NCBI GenBank assembly: GCA_018907035.1
Contig: JACCIC010000018.1
Span: 796,501-860,500, forward strand
Reading direction: 5' to 3'
Origin: Sycobia sp. Sy_11
Taxonomy: Eukaryota > Arthropoda > Insecta > Hymenoptera > Epichrysomallidae
DNA: 64,000 nucleotides
Shown here: in pieces, positions 13,075 to 25,865 of the stretch
Position numbering within the stretch: position 1 is the first letter of the stretch
How the letters are laid out: the number at the start of each line of letters is the position of its first letter
Notes under the pieces: generated by a model
Seen by the model: only the letters and a program-made list of their open reading frames with translations
Told to the model about the DNA's origin: nothing
Databases searched by the model: none
Position numbers and translations under genes: made by a program

Positions 13075-14081
13075 ACTGTAAAATCAAACGTGTTCCTTCT
13101 CTATCTTACTAAAAATTTCTAATGTGAGTTGCTAATTGTTCATTAAGATCATTTTGAAATATGCAACTTTTAATAATGAACATATTTACATGAATTTATA
13201 TTCATACCTTGAAAATAAAATTAACAGCCAGATGCTTTCAAGATATCGTCCAACAACAGAATCGTTTTTGATTTAGTATTTTTAGTCCAGACGGAATACG
13301 AATCTGTCAAGACTTTGAAACATTTGAGGTCGAAGAGATAAAAGATTGTTAAAAGTTATGTTTAAAATTTAATAAAATTTTTGATGAATTTTCGCTCTTC
13401 TCTCGGCCGAATGCATATAAGTGCAAAACATTACCTTATGAAATTAACTGCCCCCATAAACTCGACTATTTTTTGCCTGAGTGAAACTGTATTCATTATC
13501 ATATTTCATTTGAGCTTCAGTCAGCCTATGGAATATATTCTAACTTTACGTATGTTCCATAGTCGAGAAGTGTCTTATACACATATTATAAACATACACT
13601 TATAAACCGACGAGGCGTATACGAGCTCTCGCTAAATGGTCACGAATAATGTGGCATTTATACTTTTGTGTAAAATCTTTGCACCTATACAGACTTTCAC
13701 TTTTCAATGAGGCGACAGCAGCGCATATCCAAAAGACGCACATAATACGCCCAACGTATAATGTTTCAGAAAAGTGATTAATACAAAAATAGAAAACGAC
13801 TGGGAAAGTCTTGTAAAGGAAAGAACAAATTTAGATAGATTGAAAATTATTAAATATAAATAGGTTTAATAATCATCTCTGCACTCTTTATTATTTCAAT
13901 CATTCTAGGGCCACGGCAATAAAAAAGTAAACGACTTTACCCTCATCATCCTGCACGTGAAATATATCTTGTTGCTCGCAAATTCGTGCAAATCTTACAA
14001 AGTACATCGCTTTGTGTCCCTGATGCGAGCGCGCCCCGTAAAAGCCAGGCGAGGTGAGCTCGCTCTCTTTCTTTCATATTC

Positions 14082-14082
14082 T

Positions 14083-14123
<41 letters not shown>
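14082..14123. repeat. (CT)n microsatellite
   Basis: About 18 CT units at the start of a GC-rich block (14.0-14.7 kb). GA/CT runs bind GAGA factor or CLAMP in flies. Confidence 0.95.
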
Positions 14124-14126
<3 letters not shown>

Positions 14127-14446
14127 TTGGAAATAATAATTTATCCTGGCAGTCGTCCAGGAATTCGGTTAAGCGCGCGAGGCCTCTTGAGGCCGCGCAT
14201 TTTTCGCAAACCTTACATTATCTCTTTCCTTCTCTCCCGCATTCTCCGCCCGGTCGTCCACGTCCCTCCCGCGCGCGCGCTCACCAGACTATAGACATCG
14301 CACGCGGATGCGAGTGAGATAGAGAATAAGAACGAGATAGAGATAGAGAACGTGCGCCAATCCGAGAAATGCGATATCGGGGCCTGCGTCTCCCTCCTCC
14401 TCCCACTCCACTTCCTCATCCTCCTCTTCTTCCTCACCCTCCTACA

Positions 14447-14487
14447 CCGCTTCTTCTTCTTCTTCTTCTTCTTCTTCTTCTTCTTCT
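14447..14487. repeat. (TTC)n microsatellite
   Basis: About 12 TTC units, preceded by a mixed CCT/CTC-rich tract from 14390, giving a long polypyrimidine strand that could form triplex DNA. Confidence 0.95.
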
Positions 14488-15179
14488 CTTCTTTTTTTTC
14501 GCAGTCTCGCGAAAATTGAGCTTTCGTGCGCATCAGGCGACCAGCGACCTCGACAGAGAGAACGCGAGGGAGATAAGCGACGCATTACTTACCCCTTTTT
14601 ATACATATATAACACCTTTTTGTCACAGGCACGCGTGCGCGCGGGGTCGAAAACTTGCTCAGAATGCATTTATACTCGATATGCGCCGGATGCGCGCGCG
14701 AGCTTCAAAACCGTGGAATACGAGGTGGAATAACTTCGCAGATACAGATATATATATATATATATATTCATGCCAAATATGCTTTCATTCATTTAATTAT
14801 AACTTATGTGACTATTGTTTAGATATAATTTTTTCTATTGAATACTTTCTTCATGCTAAAGATTTTATTTTAATTGCACATATTTTTACATTCCAAAAGA
14901 CTTTTAAAAATCATTGCAAAGGAAATCTAATTCATTGCCGTAGCAAGATCAATTATGTCATCTACTACTTCCGTACTTAAAATTCTTATATCCGCGATGT
15001 ATTTTCGATTATCCCAATATATCACCGCCTATTCCAAATCGAATAATTTATGTATTCAACTATAGAATTGTCTTTCAGAGTATGATGAGTATATAATATG
15101 CAAAACTTCGGAAATTACTTCTTGATTTCATTAAAATCTCTTTTCCTTGAATATACTTTCGAGATAGATAAACATTCAG

Positions 15180-16030
15180 TATAGTTACTCAGGAGCAAAT
15201 TTGGACAGTACAGTGGGTAAAAAGAAACAATTGAAAGTGAAATTCATTCGATTTGGCAATCGTTTTAATGGACTTATGAGACGGTGCATTATTCTTGTGA
15301 AGCAGTACTTCATTTCTTTTGAATGTATAATGTTCTTCCTTTATCTTTGCACTCAGTCAATTCGATATGTTATATAATGTTTCTATTAATGGCTTTAATG
15401 TATTTCTCAAGATATATTCAATGCACAAAATTGCATGTGCAACACAAGATACGAAGGCTCAAATCATTGCTAACTATTTTTGGAGTTTTTATTCGCATTG
15501 AACGGTTATAGTTAGTTGATCTTAACTCGGGTGGCGATATTTTTAATTCTGGTATGCAGTGATGGATCAATGCTTTATCCATTGTTAAATTTTAAAACAA
15601 GAAATCTTGTTGAATCCAGTTAAAGAACTCCAAACAGCGTTCTGAACGTTTGACGCGTTTTTGTCGTTCATCGACTGTAAGCGAACGCGGTGCCTATTTC
15701 GAATATAGATTTCTCATTGATACATTATTGAATATTTTAAAATAATTACCGTTTTTAATGGCTTAAACTCCTGTGATATATCATATACAATTTCAATATA
15801 TGATCGGCGAAAAGGATTATATGAACTTTTTTTATCTTTTCTGCGACAGTTAAAGAATTTGAAAGACCTGAACGTTGAGCATCATTTGTGTCTAGATAAC
15901 CGCATTGAAAGTCAGAATATCAGGTCTTAACTATTCTTCTCGATGGCCCAGAGTCCGAGAAGCAATTCAAGTTATTGCTTTAGTTATCAGTATTTTCTAG
16001 TATCAATAAGCAATGCTTTATCAACATATC
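15180..16030 (-). mobile_element. Mariner transposon relic 2 (heavily decayed)
   Basis: Minus-strand fragments in order: IKHCLLILENTDN, SDSGPSRRIVKT, NDAQRSGLSNSLTVAEKIKK, APRSLTVDERQKRVKRSERC, LTMDKALIHHCIPELKISPP, and near the left end LLHKNNAPSHKSIKTIAKSN with EFHFQLFLFTH. These correspond to the helix-turn-helix, linker (WVPRSLT), first catalytic (TMDE) and HQDNAPCH blocks of mariner. The second catalytic Asp reads as Asn (HKNN) and the region of the third is degenerate or missing, so this is an inactive relic with many stops. Its linker and flanking words differ from relic 1, indicating a separate lineage. Confidence 0.8.
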
Positions 16031-16660
16031 CAATTTAGATTTTTCTATTTTGTTTTCAATTGTCATGAAATTTTGACATATGTTGTTTGAAGATTAGAAT
16101 TTTTTAATTTTTTTATATAAATAGTGGAACAATTTATCTGTCATATCCGTAATTTATCGAGTGATTTGTTAAAATCATATGCAATACACGCAGAATATAA
16201 GAATTTTCTGGTCAAGAGGGAACTATGTAAAGTTTCGTTTTTCAATTACTCGCTTCCTGTGAAAGTGAAACTTAAATGAATCATTCAAAGCCACGCAAGT
16301 CTGTCACACTATCAGTACAAAAAAAGTCCGACACCTTTTGTAGCACCACCAAAGAAGTCATAACGCCGAAGAACTCGCAAAAAAGGAGGAACGCTTCTCT
16401 CTTTTTGTCTTTTTTCCTGTAACCGTAAATAAGCATAAATTAAGGGACCTTATTCGCGATGCATTCTGGGCACATATAGGCCGTCCCCATAAGCCGGCCA
16501 TGCACGTTTGCGCATATATACGTATACGTATGTACGCATGCTCGCACGTACGTCCCACAAAGACCACGACGTCCGTCGTATTATTAATCATTCGCGCACG
16601 CGAGCTCATCATATGTGCGAGCTTCTCAGTATACTTACAACTGAGAATTACTCGACGTGA

Positions 16661-16667
16661 AAGAGAA

Positions 16668-16701
<34 letters not shown>
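16661..16701. repeat. (GA)n microsatellite
   Basis: Imperfect AAAGAGAG passing into about 14 GA units, within a mixed-GC block (16.35-16.85 kb). Confidence 0.95.
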
Positions 16702-17207
16702 TATGAGGAGGGGGAGATATTTCACTCGTCAGAGAGGAGTAATAATTGCCCCCAAAAGTCGCTCTCGGGAGATAAGTTATTGTGAGTACATATATAGTGG
16801 AGGCTAAGGAGAGAGGTCGGTGAATTTTGTACGTAAAGGCTATAATGGATGCTTCATATATATTTATTCGCACCTGTTAGCAAAAACGAAAAGAAATATT
16901 CACTGAATTTTATGTAACGATCAGATTTAAAAATGCGTGTGAAACTAAAGTATATATGAAACTAAAGTCATAGATATCCATCTGTTCGGTTGACTTTGTT
17001 GAAGTTGCGCAAAGATAGCGTTCAATTCTAGATTATGCGAGTTCCTTAATACTGTTTGTTTTTTTCGTTCCTGAATCAAAATTTCGAGGTTGTTAGTCTT
17101 AGTTTAATTTAGATATATGTAGCATATATAGATAGCATTACACCAATATATTGTTTTCAAAGAATGGAATCATTGCAGCTAGGTAACCCGATCTTTCTGG
17201 AGCTGTA

Positions 17208-17241
17208 CTATAAATTATAAATTATAAATTATAAATTATAT
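17208..17241. repeat. Short tandem repeat, 7-bp unit (AAATTAT)n
   Basis: About four perfect copies of AAATTAT in a row, a minisatellite-like tract unlike the dinucleotide repeats around it. Confidence 0.85.
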
Positions 17242-17979
17242 TCTAAAGATAGTTATACTGCATTGCACATTAAAGATCTTTCCTCTTTTAAATATTTCAC
17301 ATAAAATCTTAATTTTAAGAAGAAACTATTGTACTTGGACTATGTTTGTATTACTCATGTAAAAATTGTGTATCGATATAATTTTCTCACATATAGTAAA
17401 TTTTATTTTATGCAAGTACAAACATGACGAATTCAGTTAAAAAATGGTCCATATTTCAAAATTAAATAATTTGTCATTCGCGACAAATCGTTCGATGACT
17501 AGATACTATTATAGTTCTAATAATTTTGCATGTCAAAGCCAATTTTTTCCACATTCGTCATCACTTTTTTACTGTATATATTAAGGTATTACTCGTAATT
17601 TTAAGTTTCATACGTCGACGTTTTCTCGGATCCGTTGGTTGTATGTTATAATTCGCGATCTATCTCACAGCAACTATGCACGAAGTTTGATAAAATATAA
17701 CGAATCTTTATAACTTTTCGGGGCTGTATACGTCCGTTTATTTATGCTGCGATACTTCTCTCAATACTCTCAATGCAATGATAAACATGTTTGCTCTGCA
17801 ATCAGCTAACGGTGACATTATACATGTTTTAGTAAACTCATGAAACGAATGAATTTGAACATTTATCTCGTTTTCGGTCGAACGTTTTTGCTCATATATA
17901 TCTTCTCTAGATGTTCTAAGAAAGAGTATTCGAGTAGAGTATAGAGTTTTTCAAAATTGATTGAAATACAGTTACAACT

Positions 17980-18790
17980 GATCCCGTGACAGTAAAATTT
18001 GTCCTGAAATTCCTAAATTTCGACCAAAGTTTTTGGCGTCATGACATTGCTTAAAATTTAGTAAATAAAATGAATAACGACCCTACACTCCTTGAGAGAA
18101 TCATAATAGGTGTTAAAGAATGGGTTTACCGGTATGACGTCGAAACTAAGACACAATCGTCCAACTGGAAACATTCTATGTCATGCTCAGAAAAAAATAT
18201 GTAAAGATCAATGAAACGTGAAGGTTTTCTTTATTGCGTTTTGCGATTGCAACAGTTCACTGCATTATGAGTTCTTACCTAAGGATCAAACAGTCAATAG
18301 AAGACATTTTGTAGGAGTTTTAACGTAAGTTTTAACGTAAGGAGTTTTTTTACGTCAGTTACGCTAAGCAATTTAAACAAAGACCAACTTTTTGGCAAAA
18401 TTAGTTATGGCGACTACACCACGACAATGTAACTGTTCATCTCCAATGGTTGGTCGTTAGTTTTTGGCCAGGCACAAAACTATATTGATTCCCCAACTAC
18501 CATATCAATTGGAAATGGCATCTTGTGATTTCTTCTTATTCCGATATCTGCAGAAACACACGAACGAAAGAAATTTTGACAACTTCGATGAGATAAAAGC
18601 AGAATCGCTCAAGCAGCTTAATACGTTATTGACAAGCGAGTGTTTTCAAGTGCTCTGAAGGTTAGAAAAAAAAGCTGGAATATTAGTGTATTCTAAAGAG
18701 GCTGCTTTCAAAGGTACCAAATTGATATTGATTAGTAAATAAATAATATTGGCAAAGAATTACCGGTCTCTTTTTTTATCGCATCACATG
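17980..18790 (+). mobile_element. Mariner transposon relic 3 (5'-truncated, first catalytic Asp lost)
   Basis: Plus-strand fragments: NVKFVLKFLNFDQSFWRHDI, NDPTLLERIIIGVKEWVYRY, DVETKTQSSNWKH, YEFLPKDQTVNRRHFVGVLT, LHHDNVTVH, ILIPQLPYQLEMASCDFFLF, NFDEIKAESLKQLNTLL and LEKKAGILVYSKEAAFKGTK. This follows the WVYGYDVETKAQSSQWKH / HHDNAPAH / PYSPDLAPCDFFLF lineage of mariners, which is distinct from the other two relics. The usual GDETW reads GVKEW, so the first catalytic Asp is gone, while the other two remain. The N-terminal DNA-binding part is not recognisable upstream of 17980. A T-rich end (ACCGGTCTCTTTTTTTATCG, near 18763) may be what is left of a terminal repeat. Confidence 0.85.
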
Positions 18791-19004
18791 ATATCGTATA
18801 GATACCAAATATATACCCAACGATTATAACAGTTCGACATCGAATTCTCTCACTTGCGCACGTCGCACACCGTTAATATTATACAGAAAATTCATTTGGC
18901 ATTCCTACAATCACGCTCTCTCATTCCATGTGCATTGGGACAGTGTGTAGATGTATGACACAGATCTCCAATATGTACGCCAACCAGCAGTGACAATCGT
19001 TAAT

Positions 19005-19008
<4 letters not shown>

Positions 19009-19078
<70 letters not shown>
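19009..19078. repeat. (TA)n microsatellite, longest in the window
   Basis: About 35 uninterrupted TA units. Confidence 0.98.
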
Positions 19079-19080
<2 letters not shown>

Positions 19081-19190
19081 ATACTCAAGCGTACATGACT
19101 ATCCGTGCGGGCTGCAGTCTTTTGCTCTTTTCTCGCGCTCCATCGATATGTTGCTCTCCATAAAGAAAATATACTTACACAACAACCATC

Positions 19191-19194
<4 letters not shown>

Positions 19195-19231
<37 letters not shown>
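19195..19231. repeat. (TC)n microsatellite
   Basis: About 18 TC units; (GA)n at 19510-19531 and (TC)n at 19719-19773 follow within 600 bases. Confidence 0.97.
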
Positions 19232-19235
<4 letters not shown>

Positions 19236-19330
19236 GTAGAGCGAAAAGAGATGAGCCTCTAAACCTCGTGGATTCCTAGCGCCTTTCACCGGCGGCAGGC
19301 GTGTAGTGCTGCACCCCGCGTGTAACGTGC

Positions 19331-19331
<1 letters not shown>

Positions 19332-19382
<51 letters not shown>
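19332..19382. repeat. (TA)n microsatellite
   Basis: About 25 TA units between the TC and GA tracts. Confidence 0.97.
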
Positions 19383-19387
<5 letters not shown>

Positions 19388-19718
19388 GGAGAAGAGGAAA
19401 GGTGGGGTAAGGGGATAAGAGACCGCAAGGATTTCTCGTACAACGTTATATGCATCAGCGACGAATTTTCTAATCGGCGTATAAGAGCAATGTGAACTTC
19501 TCGCGAAATAGAGAGAGAGAGAGAGAGAGAGCAAGAGAGAAAACAACGTCAGTAAAAGCTGATGCTCCTTAGAGAAAAGAACAACCAGCATGGTATGTTC
19601 GAATATGTTAAATAAAAAATTGCGTGGTTATATTTTATGCACTTTTAGAGCTTTATCAAAAGGGACGGACTCTTATAGTATGGACACGTTTATATATGTA
19701 TATCCTGATTTTGTTGAT

Positions 19719-19719
19719 G

Positions 19720-19773
<54 letters not shown>
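19719..19773. repeat. (TC)n microsatellite
   Basis: About 27 TC units with one interruption near the right end. Confidence 0.97.
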
Positions 19774-19778
<5 letters not shown>

Positions 19779-21804
19779 TTATTTTTGCACTTTGTTTTGT
19801 ACTATACATATATATTCTAGATAAGTTTTCTCTTTTCATACATTAAAAAAGCTCCGCTACTATAATATATATATATTTAGAAGTGGAAAAAGTATAGCGA
19901 TGGCTGCGAAGAAACGCTCACACGTAACGATTCGTAATGGCGTCCGATCAAATTATATATAATTTGCTTTATGACTAAATCGAAGCGGAAGAATGTGGAA
20001 GTATAGGATAATATCGTCGCTTTAAGTAACGATACTACGATCCCATATAACGAACGTGAATCTTATTCAAAATATTAATACTAATTATAATTACATCTAA
20101 AATATTTCGACTTTGGTCTTCTTAATATAAAAAAAACATAAACAATATGAAGAATATTTTTTTGAGAGTCGATTTATGTACTACAATGAAATAAATTTAA
20201 TAGAAAATGTGGATTACCGTAATAATTAAAAACAAGCTGTGTTATAGTCCGCGTTAAAGTTTAATAATGATAAATAATTTGACAGATTTTATTTTTTGAT
20301 ATATATGTTTTAAGAAATAAAAATTACAATAAAAAAGTATCCAAAAATGTCGATTTAAAGAAGATTGTTGAAGAATCAAAAAGAAAACTAGATAAAAGTT
20401 ACAACCAAAATCAGAATTGAAAAATGAAAAAAGAATATATGAAGAATACTTTAGAAGTGCAAAAGGAAACGCCGATGGCGTTGTTGACAACTGAAACGGG
20501 ATTTACAAATGTAAGTGACGATGGTGAGACAACAAGCATGGTTTGAAAACACAAGATAAAAAGATGCGAGTTTCTTCATTGAAAAAATAACTGATAAAAA
20601 ATTAATATATTTGTTAAATTTATAAGTTTTAGTCGTAGTTTTTAAGCGGAAAGGTTTTAAGATTCGAAAAATTCAAACATCGGTTACAATATACGTAAAA
20701 AGACATATATTATAAGGGGCGAGAGTCGTAATTTGGTGCGTACAGACTTCGACGAAGACGGGAGAAATTGCTTAGATATAAAACATAGGTCGTAAATAAT
20801 TTAATAAAGTTTTATAAAGTTAAAATAAATATCGTTTAATTGTACGTTTCGTAAGAAAAGAAAATTAAATATGTATATTTAAATAAATGTTTAAAATAAA
20901 TTCCGTTTAGAATTAAAATATTTTTTTTTTTTAATAATTATAAAACAGGCGTATATTATCGGATGTGTCCAGGACAAAAACGTCAAAGAGGAGGTCAATT
21001 CTTGCACCCTGGTCTAGACCACTTTTGTCATATTAAGCGATCTTATGCATATTTTTCTCTTTATTTATATGTATATAAATATTCTAGTTTATATACTAGT
21101 TTTTAAGAAAAGCTACCATTACAAAGATGAAACCTTCCAGAAACAAACATAAATTATTCTAGAATACTCCAACTGTTTATAATTATAAGTTTGATCTGAT
21201 ATTCACTTATTCGTAACATTTTATGGTTCTTGCAATTTGCATCAAATTTACAACTTTTATGGACAGTGAACGGAAAAATGAGGATGTAAGGTATCTCCGA
21301 CAATACAGTACTTCTCTTTGCGTATCAGCGCTCGTGCGTGAATAAAGTTGTTAAAAACTCTCTCTTTTTTTTGTCCCGATACTATGTTATTAATAGATCA
21401 GGATATTTCAAGGTATGACAATTAAAATTAATTATTCATAACACTGGTTAATTACTCTATTATTTTAAAAAAAAATTCAACAGTCGTTGTAAAAGTTAAC
21501 GTGTAATGATAATTTTTTTTTTAATTTTCATAACTATAGTTGCAATTTTCTTTTTGTAAAGGAATACCAGCTGCTCAAGTAATTTGTGAGAACAGCAGTT
21601 GATAATATGTCATAGTCAGTTTGGATAGTAATTTTTCTTTTTCAAGTATGAAAATAGAATAATTTAGCGTTTAAAAAATAAAATAAAAAAAAAATTAATT
21701 TTGCAAATAATAAGAATCTGCTCAAACATCCGTCCCGACGATCACATTCAAAAATGTTTCGGGTAAAAAAAAAAGAACAACTCCATTATACGATAACTGT
21801 GCGC

Positions 21805-21867
<63 letters not shown>
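21805..21867. repeat. (AAT)n microsatellite beside the Mhcl PDZ exon
   Basis: About 21 AAT units, 27 bases outside the donor of Mhcl exon 3, hence just inside the following intron. Confidence 0.98.
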
Positions 21868-21893
21868 CAACCATAATTTGATCACACACGAAC

Positions 21894-22364
21894 CTTGACG
21901 GTGACACTGCCGGCCGAACCCTTGATCAGGTCGATGATCTCCTCCCTCGGCTTGTCGTCCACGTTGATCCCGTTCACCTCGATCAGTCGATCGCCGGGCA
22001 GCAGGCCCGTGTCGTTCACGTTCTGCACGAGGACCCCGGGCTCGGCGAACGTCACCGAGCGCATCAGCGTCGCCCCCGCGGGCGAGCGCTCGACGACCAC
22101 GGCCCGCCTCAGCGAGAAGCCGAAGTCCGAGCGCGGGGGCGGCTGTCGCTGGATGCAGAGCTCGCGGGGCTCGGGCAGCTCGAGGGGCACGATCTCGGGG
22201 AGGCAGAGCTCGGCCACGCCCTGGTCCTCGAACGAGCCCGTGGAGCGCCAGCGCGAGAAGCCCTGGGACTCGCCGACCGGCGACAGGCTGAACGGCGGCG
22301 TCGCGAAGCTCGAGTTGGTCGTGTCGGTGAGGGAGTCGGCCGAGGGGCTCGCGCTCGTCATCAC
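21894..22364 (-). CDS. Mhcl: Mhcl coding exon 3 (PDZ domain)
   Basis: 157 codons in phase 0 from acceptor GTTCCAG|GTGATG to donor GTCAAG|GTTCGT. It begins VMTSASPSADSL and contains the whole PDZ fold: FGFSLRRAVVVERS (binding loop and strand B), FAEPGVLVQNVNDTGLLPGD, LIEVNGINVDD, and IIDLIKGSAGSVTVK. The intron that follows starts beside a long (AAT)n microsatellite (21805-21867). Because all three exons are phase 0, exon skipping would keep the frame. Confidence 0.92.
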
Positions 22365-25300
22365 CTGGAACGCGTGGCAACGGAATCTTTATTTGTGCGG
22401 CATGAGCGGGCTTCTTAAATTTACGAGTAATTGAATAACGACGATTTTGCCGCTTACGCGACGTTAGCCATTACTACTGGCATTGCATGTTATAAAGAAA
22501 ATTAACAAAAGTTATAACGGATCATAGAATGCGGTTGATTCTGTAAGATGGGCGGTGCGAATTTTTTAAATCATGGTACTTGCTATAGGGATATTTGATT
22601 TTATTGGATCCAGGGCAGAATTCATTGATCAAAGAAAATTTGAAAACAATGTAGGGTTTATATAGTACACATTGCTGAATTTCATTATGTGTTAACGTGA
22701 ACGAAATTTTCTCTCTTTCAGAAATACTTTTAATCAATCTAATATAAATTATTAATGATCTCTGCCGTCTAATATTTTTATCTTGAAAATATTTTACAAC
22801 ATATTTGCAATATTCTGATCCGATTCGCAGGACCCATCTCAAACAATCCGTACTTATATTTGTATTGACTGATATCTTAATGAAAAAAAAAAAACAACAC
22901 AATTAAGTCTAGATGTCTACAGAATAAGAAATCAGTATTTATATTAGTATTAATTGGTATATTTAAAAAGAAAATTTTAAGAAGAAATATTTAAAAAGAA
23001 AGAAAGAAAGAAGAACAATTAAGTCTAGGTGTAGACACCAGTGAGTACTGATGTCAGTAGTGACTGGTATCTTTAACCGTAAACACCTAGACTTTATTGT
23101 TATTTTTTTTTATTTACTTAACTAATTGTTTGAGAGGGGCTGTATATCAATACCACGATATCAGTATTCATTGATATTTGTAGCTGTTAAGATCTGGACT
23201 TGATTGTTCGTTTTATTTATTTAACTATTTGCTCGAGAAGGGTTCCGTGAATCCGACCGTTTGCCAATGCGTTGCAGATCTATAATAATATTAGACAGCA
23301 GAGACCGCTAGTATTACTTCACAGTGCTATTATTTACAACATTCTTTTTTCGCGATCGTACAATTATATTGTCAGCCGATTTCCATAAATAGAGAAGAAA
23401 TTTTTACGCGACAAAGAAACTAACGTGCAGCAGTTTCGTATCCTGCTGGCCGGGCTGCCCGCCGAACTGATGATGATGGTGATGATGATGGAGCTGCTGG
23501 GGGCTCCTCCTCGCCTGGTACGCGTCCTCGTCGCCGTAGGCGAGCTGCAGCTCGTCCCGCGACTTGTGGTGCTGGTGGATCGGCAGGTTCTGATAGGCGA
23601 TCACCTCGTTCTGCAGGGTGTTGCGCGCGAGGAGGTTGTTCGCCTCGTGCGGGTGGCCGTCCTGGCCGGCGCCGCCGTTCTGGAAGACGGCGGCGGGCGC
23701 CTGGCCGAGCCCCGCCGTCGGCGAGGTCGGCGAGGTCGGCGACGCGGCGTCGCCGCCGCCACCGCCGCCGGAGCTGTTGGCCGCGGCCAGCCGCGGCCCC
23801 TTCAGGATGCCGCGCTTCGGTGGCTTGGGCGGCAGGGGCGGCAGGTTCTTGCCCTGCTGCTGCTGATGATGCTGCTGCTGCTGCTGCTGCTGCTGCTGAT
23901 TGCCGCCGGCCGAGTTGCCGAGGGAGTTGAGCGAGGCCTCGGACGAGTCGCTCTGGGTGAGGCCGCCCTCGGGGGTGCGGCCCGGCCCCGAGGAGTTCAG
24001 GCCGCCGCGGCTGTTGGGCGCCTCGTCGAGGACGTCACGGTCGAGCTGGGCGAAGAACGAGGCGCTGTAGTCGGCGGTGATGCCGCTCGGCAGTTTCTCC
24101 TTCTCCTTGCGACGGCCCCGGATCTTCAGGGATCGTCGCATCTGCGGGCGAGACACGCGAGGTGAGAGGGGATCGGATTGATTAGCGAGGGTGCGGGAGC
24201 ATTGGGGGCATTTTGGGCTGCATCGCGGCAGTTATATCATAGTCATTGGGTGAGGTGGTTTAAATTTTGAAATCTTTACTATCGATTAAAATTTTATCAC
24301 AGTTACATTTTTAATCAATTTTCTGCCATTATTTTATTTAGTTATTTAGACATTTAGTTATACACATTGATGTATAGAGAATTCATTTAATCGCGAAAAA
24401 TTACATGTTTGACTCGATGTTTTCAATTTAAAAAAAGAATCTTAACATGTAGTCAATCTTTTAAATGAAATTAATTCTGTTAAAATTAAATAACAGAATC
24501 GCCGTTAAAAGTGTCTGTCTGTGTGGTAAAAAAAAACTTCTGAATGATTAAATTAAAGCACGCGAAATTGAAGTTTTTTTTAATTGCATATGAATTAAGT
24601 TAGGTATGATATTAAGAGTTACATATGCTATTAATATTCCATGTAAATATATACCGTGATATACAAATACATGTTGAAAAATAATAGATTACGACGAAAT
24701 TGCAAAGAATTATTTTTATTTGAAAAAAATTTTTAATGCATGCTCATCATGTATGAGTAGCATGTAATTGAAAATTCAGTTATACATATTAGTAATGTTT
24801 TCCGTTACAATCAGTCACTTTCAATCATAAATATTTATTTTTCGTCATTTACAACTTTTAAACATGCGTGTCGTAAAATGTATGATTTATTTATTTTAAT
24901 AAAAATTAAACACACGTAACAATATTTTATTCATTTGTTATTCGATTTTTATACAAATATAAATTTAAACTTAATAAATGGCAGAAAAAGTTTAAATAAA
25001 TTATGATATATATGGTTCATGTATGTAGACCGTCTAAAAGTGCTTTCTGCGACCTATAAAAATTACCGTCGCAATAAAAAATAATGAAAAAAGAAAACGT
25101 GATGTGTTTCTTAAATAAAACCATTCGTTGCAATTCGGAGAAGCTTTTTATCTGCCGCTGCATTGATTAAAATAACAATAATAATAATAATAATAAAAAT
25201 TAAATGAAAAAGGCCGCGCGAAATTGGAGCTTCGACCGGCAACTGAACTGCAGACGGGGAGGATGAAGTAGATCGTAAATTAAGCCTTTCAATTCGCGGA

Positions 25301-25814
25301 TACGAATGAGTCAGGGACTGATCCTGGGAAAACGATGAGCGACAAAGTGATAATGACTACGTGTATAGATATGTCAAGAGAGAAGTGCGCTGTAGAGCGA
25401 GGTCGCGTCCGCGAACGTGTGCTAAAATAATCAATAATTAATGTAAACAAAAAGGAAGGATAAAAACACAAATACGGAAATGTCGCGTCTCATTCGCGCG
25501 TTAATTCCGTTTTGGAGTGGCGCGTTATCGCGATGCGATCGAATGTGTCGAGCATCCCGCCTTAGGAAAAAAAAAAAAAAAAACCAAAAAACCATCTACA
25601 GTACGCACGAAATCGCATTTAGCTTACCTTCGAAAGGGTGGACGGAACGTTACGATTTGCATTAATGCGCAGCGCAAAATTGCGCTTCTTACAAAACATA
25701 GTATCTCACTCACGCGACGCGACGATAATTGCACATCGATTTTATAACCTTTAGCGAAATTATGCTACGTGCACATATGCGCGGCTCGTATACAACGTTA
25801 AGTTCGTTATAAAT

Positions 25815-25865
<51 letters not shown>

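Larger units (their letters stand above)
8811..15179. other. Gene-free stretch between mariner relics 1 and 2
   Basis: GC-rich blocks at 9020-9660, 10580-10860, 11090-11700 and 14020-14740 alternate with AT-rich DNA. Besides the SINE copy (12.7 kb), the 44-bp tandem duplication and several microsatellites, no coding exon is supported. The GC-rich blocks could be alternative promoters or leaders of shorter Mhcl isoforms, which is conjecture. Confidence 0.5.
16031..17979. other. Gene-free stretch
   Basis: Contains a mixed-GC block (16350-16860) with a GA tract and an alternating TACG/CGTA run near 16515-16555, plus the 7-bp tandem repeat. I see no exon. Confidence 0.5.
18791..21804. other. Gene-free stretch left of the Mhcl PDZ exon
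   Basis: A dense group of TA and TC/GA microsatellites (19.0-19.8 kb), then plain AT-rich DNA. This should be the intron following the PDZ exon; no further Myo18A exon was found. Confidence 0.5.

Noticed and set aside
13144..13161. bantam-like microRNA word AGATCATTTTGAAA
   Set aside because: Fourteen bases match the mature bantam centre, but the seed differs (AAGATCA instead of GAGATCA) and no proper hairpin forms with the flanks.
23425..24165. Long open frame antisense to Mhcl exon 2
   Set aside because: The open frame results from the GC-rich, repeat-encoding composition of the true exon; it is low-complexity and has no family resemblance.
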